Shown: one piece after another, positions 1 to 8,805 of the stretch | How positions within the stretch are numbered: the stretch's first letter is position 1 | How the letters are laid out: each line of letters begins with the position of its first letter | Source: an uncultured Verrucomicrobiota bacterium | Lineage (GTDB): Bacteria > Verrucomicrobiota > Verrucomicrobiia > Opitutales > Intestinicryptomonadaceae | Direction of reading: 5' to 3' | DNA: 64,000 nt | Assembly: GCA_949293415.1 (NCBI GenBank) | Contig: CASFDK010000005.1 | Span: 23,034 to 87,033, forward strand | The notes under the pieces: model-generated | Seen by the model: only the letters and a program-made list of their open reading frames with translations | Database searches by the model: none | Told to the model about the DNA's origin: nothing | Made by a program: the position numbers and the translations under genes

Positions 1-914
1 TGGGCGAACTCGTCGGCGCGAAGCCAGAGCAGGTTCTCGTTTGCTCAACCGGACGTATCGGCGAATTTATGCCGATGGAAAAGCTGCGCGCCGGCATCAA
101 GGACGCGTTCGAAAAGCTTTCGAATTCGGACGAATCGGGCGCGGCGGCGGCCTCGGCGATTATGACTTCCGATACGCACCCAAAGACGGTGCTCGTAAAC
201 GTTGAATTCAACGGCAAGAAATTCTCGGTCGCGGGAATGGCGAAGGGCGCGGGAATGATCGAGCCGAATATGGCAACTATGCTCGCGTTCCTCGTGAGCG
301 ACGCGGCGGTTTCTCAGGCTCTTTTGAAAGAGACTCTCCGTTCGGCGGCGAACAAGACTTTCAACAGAATGACGGTCGACGGCGATATGAGCACGAACGA
401 CACCGTGCTCTGCCTTTGCAACGGCGCAAGCGGCGTGGAAATTGCCGAGACCGATGCGGACGCAATCGAGGCGTTCCGCGCGGCAATCACGGCGGCGAGC
501 AGGGTTCTCGCCCGCAAGATTGTCGGCGACGGCGAAAAAATCACGAAGGTTGTTGAAGTGAAGGTTGTCGGCGCGCGCGACGAAGCTCAGGCGGAAAAAA
601 TCTGCCGCTCAATCGGCAATTCGCTTTTGGTGAAATCGTCGTGGTTCGGCTGCGACCCCAACTGGGGGCGTTTGACCGACGCTGCCGGCTATGCGCGCAC
701 GGGAATTGTCCTCGACAAAATCGACCTCTTCTACGACAACGTGGAAGTGTTGCGCAAGGGGCAGCCCGTGGACGAAAACAAGCCGCTCTGGAAAAAGATT
801 GTGGCGAACAAAACGTTCACGGTTTTGATGAATTTGAACCTCGGAAACGCGGAGGAGTCAATCCTCGCCGCCGACCTCACCGAGGGCTACGTAAACTTCA
901 ACAAGGGCGAATAG
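1..914 (+). CDS. argJ: Bifunctional ornithine acetyltransferase / N-acetylglutamate synthase ArgJ (5' partial)
   Basis: ArgJ moves the acetyl group from N-acetylornithine to glutamate, recycling acetyl groups in cytoplasmic arginine synthesis; some versions also use acetyl-CoA. The frame is open to base 3, and residues before the first internal ATG at 69 (VCSTGRIGEFMPME) match the conserved ArgJ N-terminal region, so the real start is upstream of the window. The autoproteolysis motif EPNMATML is intact; its threonine (residue 70 counted from the ATG at 69) becomes the nucleophile of the beta chain. The C-terminus is complete. argB follows after 25 nt, so this is the first visible gene of an argJ-argB-argD-argF run. 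argC is not in the window and is probably upstream. Confidence 0.97.
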   Translation, partial: GELVGAKPEQVLVCSTGRIGEFMPMEKLRAGIKDAFEKLSNSDESGAAAASAIMTSDTHPKTVLVNVEFNGKKFSVAGMAKGAGMIEPNMATMLAFLVSDAAVSQALLKETLRSAANKTFNRMTVDGDMSTNDTVLCLCNGASGVEIAETDADAIEAFRAAITAASRVLARKIVGDGEKITKVVEVKVVGARDEAQAEKICRSIGNSLLVKSSWFGCDPNWGRLTDAAGYARTGIVLDKIDLFYDNVEVLRKGQPVDENKPLWKKIVANKTFTVLMNLNLGNAEESILAADLTEGYVNFNKGE

Positions 915-939
915 CCTTCCGCCCGCAAAGTGTTTTGAA

Positions 940-1839
940 ATGGACAGCATCGGCATCGAAGAAGTAACGAAAAAGGCGGGGATTCTCGTAGAGGCGCTCC
1001 CGTACATCCAGCAGTTCAAGGGCTCGACGTTCGTGGTAAAGTACGGCGGCGCGTTTATGGACGACCCGAACCCCGCGGTTCGCGCGTCGGTTGCGCAGGA
1101 CATCGCGCTTCTGGCGGCGGTCGGCATCAATGTCGTCGTGGTTCACGGCGGCGGCAAGGCAATCAGCCGCGCAATGGCGAAGTCGGGGCTTGTCGCCGAG
1201 TTCAAAAACGGGATGCGCGTGACCGACGAAAAAACGGTTTCGATTGTCGAAGACGTACTCAACAACGGTGTGAACGCCGAAATCGCCGAAATGCTGCAGT
1301 CGCAGGGCTGCAGGGCGGGGCGCATAATGGGCAACGACGTTCTCTCGTGCGAAAAGCTTCTTTCGACCGACGAAAACGGCAACAAAATAGACTTAGGTTA
1401 TGTGGGCAAAGTCGTTTCGGTGAACTCGGAGGTCGTCGAAAAGGCGATCGCCGACGGGCTCACGCCCGTTGTCTCGCCCATTGCAATCGGCGCGGACGGA
1501 CACCCCTACAACACGAATGCCGACGTTGCGGCTGCCGCCGTTGCGGCGGCTCTGAAAGCCCGCAGGCTCGTATTCCTCTGCGATGTCCCCGGTCTGATGA
1601 GGGATCCGAAAGACCGCACTACGCTCATCTCGCATTTGAAGGTTGACGAGGTTGAAGGACTGAAAAAATCGGGCGTTATCGGCGGCGGTATGACTCCGAA
1701 AGTCGACAGCGGCGTAGACGCAATCCGCAGGGGCGTAAGGCGCGTGCACTTTGTCGACGGCTATATGCCCCACAGCATTCTTCTTGAAATCTTCACGGAC
1801 GAGGGTATCGGCACGGAAATCGTCGCGTCCGCGAAATAG
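940..1839 (+). CDS. argB: Acetylglutamate kinase ArgB
   Basis: ArgB phosphorylates N-acetylglutamate with ATP, the second arginine step and in many bacteria the point of arginine feedback control. The 299-residue protein has the normal family length. Visible motifs are the N-terminal VVKYGGAFMDD nucleotide-binding lysine/glycine segment, VVVVHGGGKAIS for substrate binding, and the C-terminal GGGMTPKVDSGVDAI segment. It starts with about 25 residues before VVKYGG, resembling the N-terminal helix seen in arginine-sensitive hexameric kinases; sensitivity here is inference. It lies 25 nt after argJ and 11 nt before argD. Confidence 0.97.
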   Translation: MDSIGIEEVTKKAGILVEALPYIQQFKGSTFVVKYGGAFMDDPNPAVRASVAQDIALLAAVGINVVVVHGGGKAISRAMAKSGLVAEFKNGMRVTDEKTVSIVEDVLNNGVNAEIAEMLQSQGCRAGRIMGNDVLSCEKLLSTDENGNKIDLGYVGKVVSVNSEVVEKAIADGLTPVVSPIAIGADGHPYNTNADVAAAAVAAALKARRLVFLCDVPGLMRDPKDRTTLISHLKVDEVEGLKKSGVIGGGMTPKVDSGVDAIRRGVRRVHFVDGYMPHSILLEIFTDEGIGTEIVASAK

Positions 1840-1850
1840 GCTCGAACACT

Positions 1851-3047
1851 ATGACTACAAAGGAAAAAATTTCGAAATACGCAATGCCCAACTTCGGCGC
1901 GCGCGACTTCGTTGTCTCGCGCGGCAGGGGCGCAAAACTCTACGACGAAAACGGCGCGGAATATCTCGACTTCGGCGCGGGAATCGCCGTTACGAGCATC
2001 GGGCATGCCCACCCGACGTGGGTGAAAGCCGTCGCAAAACAGGCGGAAACGCTTGCGCATTGCAGCAACCTCTACATCACAAAACCCAACGCCGACCTCT
2101 GCGAAAAACTGGTTTCGTACATCGGCGACGGCAAGGTTTTTATATGCAATTCGGGAACGGAGGCGAACGAGGCCCTCATCAAGGCGGCGCGTCTCTACGG
2201 CGACAAAGTTGCGGGCTGCGAGGGCAAAAAATACAAAATCGTGACGGCAATCGACGGCTTCCACGGAAGGACCCTCGGCTGCGTTGCGGCGACGGCGCAG
2301 AAGAAAATCCAGAAGGGCTTTGCGCCCATTCTGGAGGGCTTCGATTACGCGACATTTAACGACATCGAATCTTTCGAAAAAGTCGTCGACGACGACACCG
2401 CCGCGGTTATCGTGGAACCCGTTCAGGGCGAAAGCGGCGTTACTCCTGCGACTTCGAAGTTCCTAAAGGCTTTGAAGGCTCTCTGCAAAAAGCACAAGGC
2501 TTTGCTGTTCTTCGACGAAGTGCAATGCGGCTTCGGCAGATGCGGAAAGTTCCTCGCTTCGCAGCGTCTCGGCGTGAAGCCCGACGGCGTTTCGATGGCA
2601 AAGGGGCTGGGCGGCGGTTTCCCCGTCGGCGCAATCTGGCTCGCAAAGCCCAACGCCGACATCTTCACGGCGGGGACGCACGGAACGACTTTCGGCGGCA
2701 ACGCGCTCGCCTGCGCGGCGGCTCTGGCGACGATTTCGGTTGTCGAAAAGGGAAAGCTTATCGACAATGCCGCGAAGATGGGCGACCGTCTGGCGGCGGG
2801 TCTCGAAAAAATCGCAAAAAAATATCCGAAGATTGTAAAGCTCACAAGGGGGCTCGGGCTGATGAGGGCGGTGCTCTTCAACGAGCCGTACAAAAACGGC
2901 GAAATCTGCGCAAAGTTGCGCGGAAACGGGCTGATTCTCATTCCCGCGGGCGCAAACGCGCTTCGCTTTTTGCCCGCGCTCAACGTAAAGGCGTCGGAAG
3001 TGGACAAGGCGCTGAAAATTTTCGACAAAACTCTGGGAGAACTCTAA
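1851..3047 (+). CDS. argD: Acetylornithine aminotransferase ArgD
   Basis: A PLP-dependent class III aminotransferase that converts N-acetylglutamate semialdehyde to N-acetylornithine with glutamate as amino donor. The 398 residues are typical. It shows the PLP phosphate-binding segment NSGTEANEALIKAAR, the FDEVQCGFGRCGK aspartate motif and the PLP lysine K251 in SMAKGLGGG. It sits between argB and argF; argF starts 1 nt after its stop, so the genes are surely co-transcribed and probably translationally coupled. Operon position separates it from the second class III aminotransferase at 54841-56235, which lacks arginine context. Confidence 0.96.
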   Translation: MTTKEKISKYAMPNFGARDFVVSRGRGAKLYDENGAEYLDFGAGIAVTSIGHAHPTWVKAVAKQAETLAHCSNLYITKPNADLCEKLVSYIGDGKVFICNSGTEANEALIKAARLYGDKVAGCEGKKYKIVTAIDGFHGRTLGCVAATAQKKIQKGFAPILEGFDYATFNDIESFEKVVDDDTAAVIVEPVQGESGVTPATSKFLKALKALCKKHKALLFFDEVQCGFGRCGKFLASQRLGVKPDGVSMAKGLGGGFPVGAIWLAKPNADIFTAGTHGTTFGGNALACAAALATISVVEKGKLIDNAAKMGDRLAAGLEKIAKKYPKIVKLTRGLGLMRAVLFNEPYKNGEICAKLRGNGLILIPAGANALRFLPALNVKASEVDKALKIFDKTLGEL

Positions 3048-3048
3048 T

Positions 3049-4008
3049 ATGGTAAGATCGTTTTTAAAGGACACCGACTTCACGACGGCGGAGGCGACCG
3101 AAGTATTCTCGCTCGCCCACCGCTACAAAAAACTCCGCTCGGCTGGGCGGCTCGACGTTCTGCAGGGGCAGAGCTGGGGGCTGATTTTCTTCAAGAAAAG
3201 CACGCGCACAAGGCTGTCTTTCGAGGCGGGCGTGTACGAGCTCGGCGGACATCCTATGGTTATGAACGCCAACGACCTCCAGCTGTCGCGCGGCGAAACG
3301 GTAGAGGACACCGCCCGTATCATGGGCAGATTCCTGCACGGCTTGGTAATCAGAACGTTCGAACAGGAGATTGTGGAAAAGTTCGCCGAAAATTCGGGGC
3401 TGCCCGTTATCAACGCGCTTACCGACCTTCTGCACCCCTGCCAGAGCTATACCGACATGTTCACGATGATGGAGTTTTTCAGCACGGGCGAGCCGAATGT
3501 GGAATCGCTCAAGGGCAAAAAATTCGCGTTCTTCGGCGACACCGCGTGCAATATGGCGTATTCGCTCGCGCTCGCGGGCGGTCTGTTCGGCGTCGAAACG
3601 GTGCTTTGCGGTCCGAAGGAATTTGCGCCCGAGCCCGTTCTCGACAAGCTCTACAAAGACGCAAAACTTCCCAAAAACTACCGCTTCACGACCGACCCCG
3701 AAGACGCGGCAAAGGGCGCGAACGTCATCTACACCGACGTTTGGGTAAGTATGGGCAAGGAAGAGGAAAAGGCGGAACGCCTGAATACCCTCGCGCCGTA
3801 TCAGGTCAACGAAAAGCTGTTCAAGGTTGCCGACAAAAACGCGCTCTTTATGCACTGCCTGCCCGCGCACTCGGGCGAGGAAGTCTCCGAGGGCGTCCTG
3901 CGCGGCAAGCACAGCGTGATTTTCGACCAAGCCGAAAACCGCCTGCACGTGCAAAAGGCGATTGTAAGCTATCTGGTTCAGAAGAACCGCGAGCTTGCGC
4001 GGGCGTAG
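3049..4008 (+). CDS. argF: Ornithine carbamoyltransferase ArgF
   Basis: Joins carbamoyl phosphate and ornithine to give citrulline. The carbamoyl-phosphate loop STRTR is at residues 51-55, followed by the HPCQ motif (in LLHPCQSYTDMF) and the C-terminal HCLPAH catalytic cysteine motif. Length (319 residues) is normal for the anabolic enzyme. The start codon is 1 nt after the argD stop. A rho-independent terminator follows at 4040-4074, so this ends the argJBDF unit and argG is transcribed separately or by read-through. Confidence 0.97.
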   Translation: MVRSFLKDTDFTTAEATEVFSLAHRYKKLRSAGRLDVLQGQSWGLIFFKKSTRTRLSFEAGVYELGGHPMVMNANDLQLSRGETVEDTARIMGRFLHGLVIRTFEQEIVEKFAENSGLPVINALTDLLHPCQSYTDMFTMMEFFSTGEPNVESLKGKKFAFFGDTACNMAYSLALAGGLFGVETVLCGPKEFAPEPVLDKLYKDAKLPKNYRFTTDPEDAAKGANVIYTDVWVSMGKEEEKAERLNTLAPYQVNEKLFKVADKNALFMHCLPAHSGEEVSEGVLRGKHSVIFDQAENRLHVQKAIVSYLVQKNRELARA

Positions 4009-4039
4009 TCGGAATTTCAAAGCTTCCGCACCTTTCTAA

Positions 4040-4074
4040 AATCCGCATCCGCCGACCGCGCCTGCGGATTTTTT
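4040..4074 (+). terminator. Rho-independent terminator after argF
   Basis: An 8-bp perfect stem, AATCCGCA at 4040-4047 with TGCGGATT at 4063-4070, is followed by a run of T to 4074. It lies 32 nt after the argF stop. Confidence 0.75.
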
Positions 4075-4181
4075 GCGCGCGTTTTTCCGAAACTCAGCTC
4101 GGGTTGTCGATGTCTTAAGAAAAAGCTTCCATTGCGGAAAATTCGGGTTATAAAAAGGGAAATTTTTATTAGGAAAATATA

Positions 4182-5441
4182 ATGAAAGTAGTACTCGCAT
4201 ACTCGGGAGGTCTCGATACCTCCGTCATCGTCAAGTGGATTAAAGACCGCTTCAACGCCGAAGTGGTTACATTCGCCGCAAACGTCGGTCAGGGCGAAGA
4301 GCTTTCGGGCTTGGCTGAAAAAGCCAAAGCCACGGGCGCGGTAGCTCACTACACCGTAGACTTGCAGGACGAATTCGTCGCCGACTTCATCTACCCGATG
4401 ATTCGCGCAAACGCAATTTACGAAGGGCAGTACTATCTTGGTACGTCAATCGCCCGTCCGCTCATCGCCAAGGCGCAGGTCGAAATCGCCAAGGCTGAAA
4501 ACGCCGACGCGGTCGCGCACGGCGCAACGGGCAAGGGCAACGACCAGTGCCGTTTCGAAATTTCCTACGCGGCTCTCGCTCCCGACCTGCAGATTATCTC
4601 GCCGTGGAGAATCGACGAATTCCGCGAAAAGTTCCCCGGCAGAAGCGAAATGATTGCCTACTGCCGCGAGCACAACATCAACGTGGAGGCGTCCGCAAAG
4701 AAGCCCTATTCGATGGACAGAAATATGCTCCATATTTCGTACGAAGCGGGCATTCTCGAAGATCCGTGGTTCGACCCGACCGTCCCCGAAAACAAGGATA
4801 TGTTCAAGACGACGGTCTCGCCCGAAGACGCTCCCGACAAGCCCGTATACCTAGAACTCACATTCGAAAAGGGCGACTGCGTTGCAATCGACGGCAAACA
4901 GATGAAGCCCTCCGACATCCTCCGCACGCTTAACAAAATCGGCGGCGAAAACGGCATCGGACGCGTCGACATCGTCGAAAACCGCTTTGTCGGCATGAAG
5001 AGCCGCGGCGTGTACGAAACCCCCGGCGGCACGATTCTCGAATTTGCGCACCGCAATATGGAGACAATCACGATGGATAGGGAGCTTATGCACCTGCGCG
5101 ATTCGCTTATCCCCAAGTATGCGGAACTCATCTACAACGGCTTCTGGTATGCTCCCGAACGCGAAGCCCTGCAGGCTTTCATCGACAAGAGCCAAGACAC
5201 GGTAAGCGGCGTTGTCAGAATCAAGCTCTACAAGGGCAACATTACCTGCGTCGGCAGAAAGAGCCCGCTCAGCCTCTATGATGCGAACATCGCAAGTATG
5301 GAAGGCGTGAAGAGCGAATACAATCAGGACGACGCTACGGGCTTTATCAAGTTGCAGTCTCTGCGTCTGCGCCAGCGCGCGCGCAAGCAGGGCGTTTCGA
5401 AAGAGGCGTTCGCAAACAAGTCGAAGCTCGTAAGGGAATAG
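4182..5441 (+). CDS. argG: Argininosuccinate synthase ArgG
   Basis: Condenses citrulline and aspartate with ATP to argininosuccinate. The N-terminal PP-loop AYSGGLDTS (residues 6-14) binds ATP pyrophosphate; the segment [13 protein letters not shown] is also diagnostic. Length (419) is slightly longer than the usual ~400. An AGGA at 4171-4174 precedes the ATG in an AT-rich leader, and TATAAA at 4149-4154 is a possible -10 box, consistent with its own promoter after the argF terminator. The UDP-glucose dehydrogenase gene begins 4 nt after the stop. argH is not present in the window. Confidence 0.97.
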   Translation: MKVVLAYSGGLDTSVIVKWIKDRFNAEVVTFAANVGQGEELSGLAEKAKATGAVAHYTVDLQDEFVADFIYPMIRANAIYEGQYYLGTSIARPLIAKAQVEIAKAENADAVAHGATGKGNDQCRFEISYAALAPDLQIISPWRIDEFREKFPGRSEMIAYCREHNINVEASAKKPYSMDRNMLHISYEAGILEDPWFDPTVPENKDMFKTTVSPEDAPDKPVYLELTFEKGDCVAIDGKQMKPSDILRTLNKIGGENGIGRVDIVENRFVGMKSRGVYETPGGTILEFAHRNMETITMDRELMHLRDSLIPKYAELIYNGFWYAPEREALQAFIDKSQDTVSGVVRIKLYKGNITCVGRKSPLSLYDANIASMEGVKSEYNQDDATGFIKLQSLRLRQRARKQGVSKEAFANKSKLVRE

Positions 5442-5445
5442 CCGT

Positions 5446-6810
5446 ATGAGGATATGCTGTATAGGCGCGGGCTACGTCGGCGGCCCGACTATGACGATGG
5501 TTGCCCGAAAATGTCCGGACATCCGCGTCGACGTTGTGGACGTGAGCGCCGCGCGTATTGCAGCTTGGAATTCCGACAACCTGCCCGTTTTTGAGCCGAA
5601 TCTCGACGGGCTGGTTCGCGAGGTTCGCGGCAAAAACCTCTTCTTTTCGACCGATATCGAAGAGTGCATAGACAAGGCGGACATCGTTTTCATTTCGGTC
5701 AACACCCCGACGAAAACGTACGGGTACGGTGCGGGAAGCGCGTCGGACTTGAGCTATGTCGAGGCGTGTTCGCGAACGATAGCGCGCGCGTCGAAGACGG
5801 GTAAAATCGTCGTGGAAAAATCGACAATGCCGGTTCGCACCGCCGACGTAATCAAGACTATTCTCGCATCGTCGGGGCGCAAATTTCAGGTGCTTTCGAA
5901 TCCCGAATTTCTTGCAGAGGGAACGGCTGTGCGCGACTTGGAGTCGCCCGACCGCGTTCTTATCGGTGGCGACGAAGACTCGGAGGAGGGGCGCAGGGCA
6001 ATTGAAACGCTTGCGTCGGTGTACGCACGTTGGGTGCCCGAAGAGCGCATCATCAAAACCAATTTGTGGTCGAGCGAACTCAGCAAGCTTACGGCAAACG
6101 CGTTTCTCGCCCAGCGAATCAGCTCGATAAACGCAATCAGTGCATTGTGCGAGGCGACTGGCGCGGACGTCGACCAAGTTGCAAAGGCGGTCGGCAGCGA
6201 CTCGCGCATAGGTTCGTCGTTTCTGAAAAGTTCGGTCGGCTACGGCGGTTCGTGCTTCCAGAAAGACCTGCTCAATTTGATATACCTTTGCGAGCATTTC
6301 AACCTGCCGCAGGTTGCGCAATACTGGCGCGGCGTGGTCGAAATGAACGCGTTCCAGAAAAAACGCTTTTCGTCGAATGTTGTCGAGGGGCTGTTCCGCA
6401 ATATCAGCGGCAAGCGGCTTGCGATTTTCGGGTTTGCGTTCAAGGAAAACACGAACGACACGCGCGAATCGCCCGCAATCGACATCTGTAAAGACTTTCT
6501 GAGCGAACACGCAAAGCTCGCCTTCTACGATCCGAAGGTTTCCAAGGCGCAAATTTGCGCCGACTTGGGCATAGAAGAAAACGACCCGAGGGTGGAATTT
6601 TGCGACAGCCCCTACGCCGCCGCCGAAGGCGCGCACGCGATTGTCCTGCTTACGCATTGGGACGAATTCAAAAAGCTCGACTACGCAAAAATCAGAAAGT
6701 CGATGACTACGCCCGCGTGGATTTTCGACGGCAGGAACTGCCTCGACCACCGACTTCTGATTGGGCTTGGGTTCCTTGTGCGCGGCATAGGGAAGGGAAA
6801 CTTGTCGTAG
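5446..6810 (+). CDS. UDP-glucose 6-dehydrogenase, animal-like sequence type
   Basis: Oxidises UDP-glucose twice with NAD+ to UDP-glucuronate, a precursor of capsule, LPS or exopolysaccharide sugars. The Rossmann motif [12 protein letters not shown] is at the N-terminus, the catalytic cysteine is C270 in [10 protein letters not shown], and the C-terminal UDP-binding domain ends the 454-residue protein. Unlike the usual bacterial Ugd/TuaD, segments such as [13 protein letters not shown] and [13 protein letters not shown] read very much like animal UGDH, including the residue spacing. This is by recall of the family, not alignment. It is 4 nt downstream of argG, probably co-transcribed, and followed by a strong terminator. 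Confidence 0.93.
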   Translation: MRICCIGAGYVGGPTMTMVARKCPDIRVDVVDVSAARIAAWNSDNLPVFEPNLDGLVREVRGKNLFFSTDIEECIDKADIVFISVNTPTKTYGYGAGSASDLSYVEACSRTIARASKTGKIVVEKSTMPVRTADVIKTILASSGRKFQVLSNPEFLAEGTAVRDLESPDRVLIGGDEDSEEGRRAIETLASVYARWVPEERIIKTNLWSSELSKLTANAFLAQRISSINAISALCEATGADVDQVAKAVGSDSRIGSSFLKSSVGYGGSCFQKDLLNLIYLCEHFNLPQVAQYWRGVVEMNAFQKKRFSSNVVEGLFRNISGKRLAIFGFAFKENTNDTRESPAIDICKDFLSEHAKLAFYDPKVSKAQICADLGIEENDPRVEFCDSPYAAAEGAHAIVLLTHWDEFKKLDYAKIRKSMTTPAWIFDGRNCLDHRLLIGLGFLVRGIGKGNLS

Positions 6811-6832
6811 ACCCCCGAAAACTTTTACAAGG

Positions 6833-6875
6833 TCAAGCGCGGTTTCCCCAACGGGAATCGCGCTTGATTTTTTTT
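6833..6875 (+). terminator. Strong rho-independent terminator after the UDP-glucose dehydrogenase gene
   Basis: TCAAGCGCG at 6833-6841 pairs with CGCGCTTGA at 6859-6867, an inner TTCCC/GGGAA extends the stem, and eight T follow to 6875. It ends the argG unit and separates it from leuA. Confidence 0.9.
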
Positions 6876-6910
6876 CGGATTGCGATAAAAACTTAAGTTG
6901 ATAATACAAA

Positions 6911-8599
6911 ATGAAAAATAGCGACATACTAAAATACAGACGTCGGTTCGACATCAAACTGCCCGACCGACAGTGGCCAGACAAAAAAATCGAAGTTGCG
7001 CCCGCTTGGTGTAGCGTCGATTTGCGCGACGGCAATCAGGCTCTCGCCGTCCCGATGAACATCGACCAAAAGCTTAAACTTTTCAAAACACTCATCGAAA
7101 TCGGCTTCAAGGAAATCGAAGTGGGCTTTCCCGCGGCGAGCGAAACCGAGTACAACTTCATCCGCAAAATCATCGACGAGAATCTCGTTCCCGACGACGT
7201 TTCGTTGCAGGTTCTCACGCAGAGCCGCGAGCACCTGATACGCAAGACGTTCGAAGCCCTCAGGGGTTGCAAAAACGCAATCGTGCACCTTTACAACAGC
7301 ACGTCGGCGTTGCAGCGCAAGGTGACGTTCAAAATGTCGCGCGGGGAGATTGTCGGAATCGCGCGCACGGGCGCAACGCTCGTAAAGCAGCTCGCCGACG
7401 AAGCCGAAAAAAACGGCACGCACATCAGAATGGAGTACTCTCCAGAAAGTTTCAGCGACACCGAGCTTGATTTTGCGCTCGAAATTTGCGAAGCCGTCAA
7501 GGACATTTGGAAGCCCACTCCGCGGAACAAGCTGATTGTAAATCTGCCCGAAACCGTGCAGTACAACCAGCCGAACGTGTACGCCGACCAAATCGAATGG
7601 ATGAGCCGCAACATCTCAGACCGCGACTGCGTAGAAATCAGCCTGCACACGCACAACGACCGCGGCACGGGCGTGGCGTCAACCGAGCTCGGCATTATGG
7701 CGGGCGCGGACAGGGTTGAGGGTACGCTCTTCGGCAATGGCGAGCGAACGGGCAACCTCGACATCGTAACGGTTGCGCTCAATATGTTTGCGGAAGGCGT
7801 AGACCCCAAGCTCGACTTTTCGAACCTGCCGAAAATCCGCGCGGTCTACGAGGAATGCACGGGTATGAAAGTTCCGCCGCGCCATCCGTACGCGGGCGAT
7901 TTGGTCTTCACCGCCTTCAGCGGCTCGCACCAAGACGCAATCAAAAAGGGTATGGATATGATGCGCCGCGACGGAATAAAAGAATGGGAAGTGCCTTACT
8001 TGCTCATCGACCCGACCGACATCGGCTGCTCGTACGAGGCAATCATCCGCATAAATTCGCAGAGCGGCAAGGGCGGGGTTGCGTACATTTTGCAGAACGA
8101 TTTCGGCTTCGACATTCCGCAGGCGATGCGCCAGCAAGTGGGTGACTATGTAAACGGCGTTGCCGACAAGCTGGGCAAGGAACTTCAGACGAAGGAAATT
8201 TTCGAGATTTTCGCAAACGAGTTCGCCCGCCGCGAAAGTCCCGTAAAACTCGAGTCGTACAAAATCACGACGGACGAGACCAAGCCCGAAGACGACCCCA
8301 ATAGGGTTTTCATTTCGGCAAAACTGCGCATAAACGGCGACGAAAAGGTTTTGTCGGCGACCGGCAACGGACCGATAAACGCGCTCGTGATGGCGTTTGC
8401 CGCAAACGGGATGAAGGATTTCAAGCTCATAGACTACCGCTCGCACGCGATAGGCAAAGGCTCGGCGACAAAATCGGCGGCGTACATTTGCCTTGAATCG
8501 CTCGAAGACGGCAAAAGAGTCTGGGGTGTGGGCGTGGATTCGAACATCGAATCGGCGGGCTTGAAGGGGCTTGTCTGCGCCTACGACAGAATGAGATAG
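6911..8599 (+). CDS. leuA: 2-isopropylmalate synthase LeuA (long form)
   Basis: Condenses 2-ketoisovalerate and acetyl-CoA, the committed step of leucine synthesis. The TIM-barrel domain carries the metal-binding motifs CSVDLRDGNQAL and HTHNDRGTGVA, and the C-terminal third (from about residue 430) is the LeuA regulatory dimer domain that normally binds leucine. The 562 residues and the PAWCSVDLRDGNQAL type sequence match the long alpha-IPMS subfamily rather than the ~515-residue proteobacterial type. It stands alone between two terminators. GATAAT at 6900-6905 is only 5 nt before the ATG and no Shine-Dalgarno is visible, so the mRNA may be nearly leaderless. Confidence 0.96.
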   Translation: MKNSDILKYRRRFDIKLPDRQWPDKKIEVAPAWCSVDLRDGNQALAVPMNIDQKLKLFKTLIEIGFKEIEVGFPAASETEYNFIRKIIDENLVPDDVSLQVLTQSREHLIRKTFEALRGCKNAIVHLYNSTSALQRKVTFKMSRGEIVGIARTGATLVKQLADEAEKNGTHIRMEYSPESFSDTELDFALEICEAVKDIWKPTPRNKLIVNLPETVQYNQPNVYADQIEWMSRNISDRDCVEISLHTHNDRGTGVASTELGIMAGADRVEGTLFGNGERTGNLDIVTVALNMFAEGVDPKLDFSNLPKIRAVYEECTGMKVPPRHPYAGDLVFTAFSGSHQDAIKKGMDMMRRDGIKEWEVPYLLIDPTDIGCSYEAIIRINSQSGKGGVAYILQNDFGFDIPQAMRQQVGDYVNGVADKLGKELQTKEIFEIFANEFARRESPVKLESYKITTDETKPEDDPNRVFISAKLRINGDEKVLSATGNGPINALVMAFAANGMKDFKLIDYRSHAIGKGSATKSAAYICLESLEDGKRVWGVGVDSNIESAGLKGLVCAYDRMR

Positions 8600-8712
8600 C
8601 CCGACACGGATCCCTTGCGCGGATTGGGTGTCCGCTTCGCAGAATCGGCATTCCAGACGCGGGAGGTTTCCCGCCGGCGGACTGTCGGTTTTTTGTTTGC
8701 AGCCCAAAAAAA

Positions 8713-8745
8713 CGCTCCCCGTTCGGCGGGCGGAGAGCGCGTTTT
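8713..8745. terminator. Bidirectional terminator between leuA and the lptA-like gene
   Basis: CGCTCCCCG (8713-8721) pairs with CGGAGAGCG (8731-8739) with one mismatch. It is flanked by an A run on the left and TTTT on the right, so it can serve both the converging leuA and minus-strand transcripts. The rest of 8600-8805 shows nothing else. Confidence 0.7.
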
Positions 8746-8805
8746 AATGTTGACCGAACCTCCGAGCAAAGCTTCCGTGTGGCTGTGTCGGCGGCTTTGC
8801 GCACC

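Noticed and set aside
4009..4181. Arginine operator (ARG box) before argG
   Set aside because: No convincing imperfect palindrome of the ArgR type was visible.
5347..7035. 562-codon minus-strand open frame
   Set aside because: Antisense to the UDP-glucose dehydrogenase gene; Arg/His/Val-rich shadow translation with no family resemblance.
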